Shown here piece after piece: positions 34,923-37,504 of a stretch of DNA of 37,504 nucleotides (the first letter of the stretch is position 1; the number at the start of each line of letters is the position of its first letter). The notes under the pieces are model-generated. The model worked only from the letters and a program-made list of their open reading frames with translations. It ran no database searches and was not told where the DNA came from. Source of the stretch: CAZRIT01 sp964600225 (lineage in GTDB: Bacteria > Bacillota > Clostridia > Christensenellales > CAG-138); NCBI GenBank assembly GCA_964600225.1, contig CAZRIT010000012.1, positions 1 to 37,504 of the forward strand, read 5' to 3'. Both the position numbers and the translations under genes were made by a program.

Positions 34923-36362
34923 ATGCGGTTGAGCGAGCTGGCCATGGCGGCCGGCGTACGGATGACTGGTGAAGACAGGGAGATTACGTCCATCGAATAC
35001 GATTCCAGAAAGGCCAAAGACGGCTGCATATTCTGCTGCATTGTCGGCCAGCTGTTCGATGGGCATACGTTTGCCGAGGGCGCCGTACAGGCGGGCGCCG
35101 CGGCGCTGCTGGTGGAACGGGAGCTGCCCATTGACGTGCCGCAGATTGTGGTGGCCAACGCCAGGAAAGCCATGGCCGAGATGGCGGCGGCGTTCTTCGG
35201 ATATCCGCAGCGTGAGATGCAGGTCATCGGCGTAACGGGCACCAACGGCAAAACCACCACCACCTATATGGTCAAGGCCATCGCCGAACAGGCGGGCAAG
35301 AAGGTTGGCATCATCGGCACCATCCGCAACATGGTCGGCAACGAGAGCATCCATACCGACCGCACCACGCCCGAGTCGGTGGATCTGTTCCGCCTGCTTC
35401 GCGTGATGGCGGATGCGCACGTCGATCTGGTGGTGATGGAGGTTTCCAGCCATGCATTGGAGCAGTACCGCGTGCACGGCATCAAGTTCGACGTGGGCCT
35501 GTTTACCAACCTGACGCAGGATCATCTGGATTATCACAAATCGTTTGATAACTATCTGGCGGCCAAGCGCATCCTGTTCTTCAACAGCCGCAAGGCCGTC
35601 GTCAACGTGGACGACCCCTACGCGGGCCGCATGACGGAAGGGCTGACCATCCCCATCCTGACCTTTGGCGTGCGCGACCGTGCCGATATCACCGCAACCG
35701 ATATCGATATCACTACCGCGGGCGTGCAGTTCGATTTACATACGCCCGAGGGGGACGTGCTGATGAAGCTTTCCATCCCCGGGCTGTTTTCGGTGTTCAA
35801 TGCCATGGGCGCGGTGGGGCTTATGCAATCCATCGGCATCAAGCTGTCCAACATCAAGGATGGGCTGGAGATGCTTACCAGCGTTTCGGGCCGTCTGGAG
35901 CCTGTGAAAACGGGGTACGATTTCTCGGTATTTGTTGACTATGCGCACACGCCCGACGCGCTGGAAAACGTGCTCAAAACCGCAAGGGAGTTTGCCAAGG
36001 GCCGCGTCATCTGCGTGTTTGGCTGCGGCGGCGACCGCGATCGCGCCAAGCGCCCCATTATGGGCGAGATTGCGGGGCGCTTCTCTGAATATGCCATCAT
36101 CACTAGCGATAACTCGCGCACCGAGGACCCCATGGCCATCATCGATTCCATTGAGGAGGGCATGAAACGCTCGGGCACGCGCTATACCATCATCGAAAAC
36201 CGTAAGGACGCCATCCGCTATGCGCTGCAATTTGCCAAGCCCAACGACGTGATCATGGTGGCGGGCAAGGGGCACGAAACCTATCAGGAGATCAACGGCA
36301 CCAAGTACCACTTCGACGACAAGGAGATTGTGGAGGAGCTGTTGAAGGAGATGAGCGAGTAA
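34923..36362 (+). CDS. murE: UDP-MurNAc-L-Ala-D-Glu--diaminopimelate ligase
   Basis: A 479-residue Mur ligase adding the third amino acid to the peptidoglycan stem. SIEYDSRKAKDGCIF, the ATP loop VTGTNGKTTTTYM (K110), MEVSSHALEQYRVHG and SGRLEPV are present. At the third-residue specificity loop it reads SDNSRTEDP (D396, N397, S398, R399), where meso-DAP enzymes have DNPR. D, N and R of the motif are kept, so DAP is still the likely substrate. ATG 34923 lies 6 bases after GAGGGG; ATG 34920 is only 3 bases away and less likely. The gene is followed by a terminator, not by murF or mraY. Confidence 0.92.
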   Translation: MRLSELAMAAGVRMTGEDREITSIEYDSRKAKDGCIFCCIVGQLFDGHTFAEGAVQAGAAALLVERELPIDVPQIVVANARKAMAEMAAAFFGYPQREMQVIGVTGTNGKTTTTYMVKAIAEQAGKKVGIIGTIRNMVGNESIHTDRTTPESVDLFRLLRVMADAHVDLVVMEVSSHALEQYRVHGIKFDVGLFTNLTQDHLDYHKSFDNYLAAKRILFFNSRKAVVNVDDPYAGRMTEGLTIPILTFGVRDRADITATDIDITTAGVQFDLHTPEGDVLMKLSIPGLFSVFNAMGAVGLMQSIGIKLSNIKDGLEMLTSVSGRLEPVKTGYDFSVFVDYAHTPDALENVLKTAREFAKGRVICVFGCGGDRDRAKRPIMGEIAGRFSEYAIITSDNSRTEDPMAIIDSIEEGMKRSGTRYTIIENRKDAIRYALQFAKPNDVIMVAGKGHETYQEINGTKYHFDDKEIVEELLKEMSE

Positions 36363-36382
36363 CCCTGTGATTGTATGCAAGA

Positions 36383-36406
36383 AGGCGGCCGCAAGGCCGC
36401 CTTTTG
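36383..36406 (+). terminator. intrinsic terminator after murE
   Basis: AAGGCGGCC, GCAA tetraloop and GGCCGCCTT form a 9-bp stem (36383-36404) followed by further T. It ends the division cluster transcript 20 bases after murE. Confidence 0.88.
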
Positions 36407-36420
36407 TGTGGGGAGAACGA

Positions 36421-36446
36421 CCTACTCTTTTTATAAAAAGAGTAGG
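36421..36446. repeat. perfect 26-base palindrome
   Basis: CCTACTCTTTTT, AT, AAAAAGAGTAGG: 12-bp arms on a 2-base centre. The low-GC composition differs from the surroundings. It may be a terminator-like or dispersed repeat; it resembles in style the palindrome at 36667-36691. Confidence 0.7.
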
Positions 36447-36494
36447 CAGAAAAACTTCATAATAAATGTACTGTCATTCCAAACACAACAACAC

Positions 36495-36576
36495 TGTCAT
36501 TCCGAGCGATAGCGAGGAATCTTGAAGGAAACGTGTATGCGAAAGATTCTTCGGGCTTGCAGACCTCAGAATGACA
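36495..36576. repeat. small non-coding MITE-like repeat element
   Basis: Terminal inverted repeats TGTCATTC (36495-36502) and GAATGACA (36569-36576) enclose inner inverted repeats GAATCTT (36517-36523) and AAGATTC (36543-36549). The left arm CATTCCGAGCGATAGCGAGG is of a kind I recall as common between genes in many Clostridia genomes. Fragments recur beside it: ACTGTCATTCC at 36470 and a second copy of CCTCAGAATGACACG at 36593-36607. No coding potential. Confidence 0.6.
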
Positions 36577-36649
36577 CGAAAGAGCCTGTGCTCCTCAGAA
36601 TGACACGTTGTACTTTTCCGCTTCTATGCGCCGCTTTGCCGAAAACCCA

Positions 36650-37327
36650 TTATGCATTTCTTTGCGCCACTTTCTTTTTTAAAGAAAGTGGTAAACCGTT
36701 CCTTTTCCCGAACACGCGTGCGCAAAGGAGCGTCAGCACAACGAGCGCAAGCGCGGCTTTGACAAGTAAGCTGATGGCCTTGTATTTTTGCACATAGACC
36801 GAAAGAACCGAATCCGCAACGCCCAGCGCGAGGCTGCCGATGAGGAGCGCAATCAGGTTGCGTTTTTTGAACAGGTTTTTGAGGCTGCGATTGGGAAAGA
36901 TAAACTTGTACGCCGCCATGAACAGCGCAAAAACGAGCGCCGCCGTCAGCAGCACGCCCAGCAGCACCTTGAGAAACGGCGTGGCCGCCGCCCACAGCAG
37001 CGACACCCCGAACAGCACGCCGCGCCCGACGCCCCACAGCGGCAGCAGCACGCAGCCGCGCACGAACGCCGACTGCCGCAAAAAGAATGCGCGGCAGCGG
37101 CCCTTCAGCCCGATGCGCATCGTCGGCTGCGTCGTTTCCGTGCCGACGGCGGCCACGGCGGCGTACGCGCGCTTTTCGTCGTCGTTTTCCACATGCATCA
37201 GCTCGTCCGTTGTGCCAAACAGCGAGGCCACCGCAACGGAAGCGGCGGCGACGGCGCCCGTCACCCCGCCGAGCACGCGGCGCTTGATGCGTTTGAACCG
37301 ATTTTTGACAGAAGTTTCCTGCTCCAT
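36650..37327 (-). CDS. unrecognised membrane protein
   Basis: A 225-residue protein not assigned to a family. It begins MEQETSVKNRFKRIKRRVLG. A first hydrophobic segment (about 22-38) precedes an acidic stretch with HVENDDEKRAYAAVAAVG, then come three or four membrane segments (about 95-110, 118-140, 165-185, 192-212). ATG 37327 lies just 6 bases after a perfect TATAAT with no ribosome site, so the transcript appears leaderless; the alternative ATG 37357 would lie inside the promoter. Its last 12-15 codons (PLSLKKKVAQRNA) are supplied by the palindromic repeat at 36667-36691, which may have replaced the original 3' end. Confidence 0.6.
   Translation of the reverse strand: MEQETSVKNRFKRIKRRVLGGVTGAVAAASVAVASLFGTTDELMHVENDDEKRAYAAVAAVGTETTQPTMRIGLKGRCRAFFLRQSAFVRGCVLLPLWGVGRGVLFGVSLLWAAATPFLKVLLGVLLTAALVFALFMAAYKFIFPNRSLKNLFKKRNLIALLIGSLALGVADSVLSVYVQKYKAISLLVKAALALVVLTLLCARVFGKRNGLPLSLKKKVAQRNA
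36667..36691. repeat. palindromic repeat inside the 3' end of a gene
   Basis: CCACTTTCTTT and AAAGAAAGTGG (11-bp arms, 3-base spacer). The same TTTCTTTG...CTTTCTTTT style occurs at 24792-24928. It encodes the C-terminal residues of the minus-strand membrane protein. Confidence 0.7.
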
Positions 37328-37333
37328 AATCGG

Positions 37334-37362
37334 ATTATAGCATCCATGCTCGCGCATGGCAA
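37334..37362 (-). promoter_or_regulatory. strong promoter with palindrome in its spacer
   Basis: On the minus strand TTGCCA (complement of 37357-37362), a 17-base spacer and TATAAT (complement of 37334-37339) with an extended -10 TG. The spacer holds the inverted repeat CCATGC-TCGC-GCATGG (37344-37359), a possible operator. The +1 is expected at or next to the A of ATG 37327. Confidence 0.7.
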
Positions 37363-37392
37363 ACGGTTGATGAAAATTCGGACTGTGGGCAG

Positions 37393-37425
37393 AAAAAAAG
37401 CCCGAAGGCGGAGGCCTTCGGGCTT
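37393..37425 (-). terminator. terminator after rpsI
   Basis: On the minus strand AAGCCCGAAGGC, CTCC loop, GCCTTCGGGCTT (12-bp stem) runs into seven T. It lies about 20 bases beyond the rpsI stop. Confidence 0.9.
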
Positions 37426-37443
37426 GGGTGCGGCAGGAAGCGA

Positions 37444-37504
37444 TTAACGCTTGCTGAACTGGGGCGCGCGACGGGCTGCATGCAGACCGTACTTTTTACG
37501 CTCC
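37444..37504 (-). CDS. rpsI: 30S ribosomal protein S9, C-terminal end only
   Basis: The gene is cut by the right edge of the window. The minus strand reads ERKKYGLHAARRAPQFSKR and a TAA (complement of 37444-37446). This is the nearly invariant C-terminus of S9, whose final Ser-Lys-Arg tail reaches the P-site tRNA in the ribosome. A strong terminator follows, so rpsI is the last gene of its operon, probably after rplM. Confidence 0.92.
   Translation of the reverse strand, partial: ERKKYGLHAARRAPQFSKR

Overview
The window is GC-rich and almost fully coding. It looks like the chromosome of a high-GC Clostridia member (Christensenellales/Oscillospirales-like), but that placement is an inference. 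The pointers are a Bacillota-type glgB-glgC-glgD-glgA operon with the non-catalytic GlgD partner, DUF975, DUF2156 and DUF4349 proteins, a division PBP with PASTA domains, purine-rich Shine-Dalgarno sites and many ATGA stop/start overlaps. No tRNA, CRISPR array, transposase or prophage block was seen. One phage-regulator-like gene stands alone.

Layout. (1) Positions 1-10119, plus strand: one tightly packed sugar operon. It runs from the 3' end of glucose-1-phosphate cytidylyltransferase (rfbF) through rfbG, rfbH, gtrA, a thiamine-diphosphate enzyme, an HMGL-type aldolase fused to a second domain, a PfkB kinase, a HAD phosphatase and an NAD-dependent epimerase/reductase to a polyprenyl-phosphate-type glycosyltransferase. 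The likely output is a CDP-3,6-dideoxyhexose, probably with a carbon branch, placed on a lipid carrier and exported to the cell surface. (2) 10167-11290, minus: a YgjP-type metallopeptidase coupled to an ArpU/RinA-like DNA-binding protein, with a LexA-like palindrome at their promoter. (3) 11457-14030, plus: DUF2156, DUF975 and YczE/DUF6198-like proteins. (4) 14080-19863, minus: the glycogen synthesis operon. (5) 19984-22127, plus: an AEC transporter and an alanyl-tRNA editing protein. (6) 22222-24712, minus: a 56-residue membrane protein too short for routine calling, a GNAT-fold protein and a DUF4349 lipoprotein. (7) 25012-30420, minus: ParE-like and ParC-like topoisomerase subunits followed by a coupled lipoprotein phosphoesterase. 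(8) 30579-36362, plus: the start of the division/cell-wall cluster mraZ-rsmH-ftsL-pbp-murE, with a MraZ box over its promoter and a terminator straight after murE. (9) 36363-37504: a repeat-rich gap, a membrane protein with an apparently leaderless promoter (minus), and the 3' end of rpsI (minus).

The part most likely to hold undescribed biology is the sugar operon. The CDP-3,6-dideoxyhexose core is known, but the combination of ThDP enzyme, aldolase fusion, PfkB kinase and HAD phosphatase implies an extra carbon unit being made and attached. Secondary points of interest are the possible SOS control of a small metallopeptidase, the leaderless gene with a palindrome between its -35 and -10, a MurE with an altered DNPR motif, and a gene whose last codons come from an intergenic repeat.
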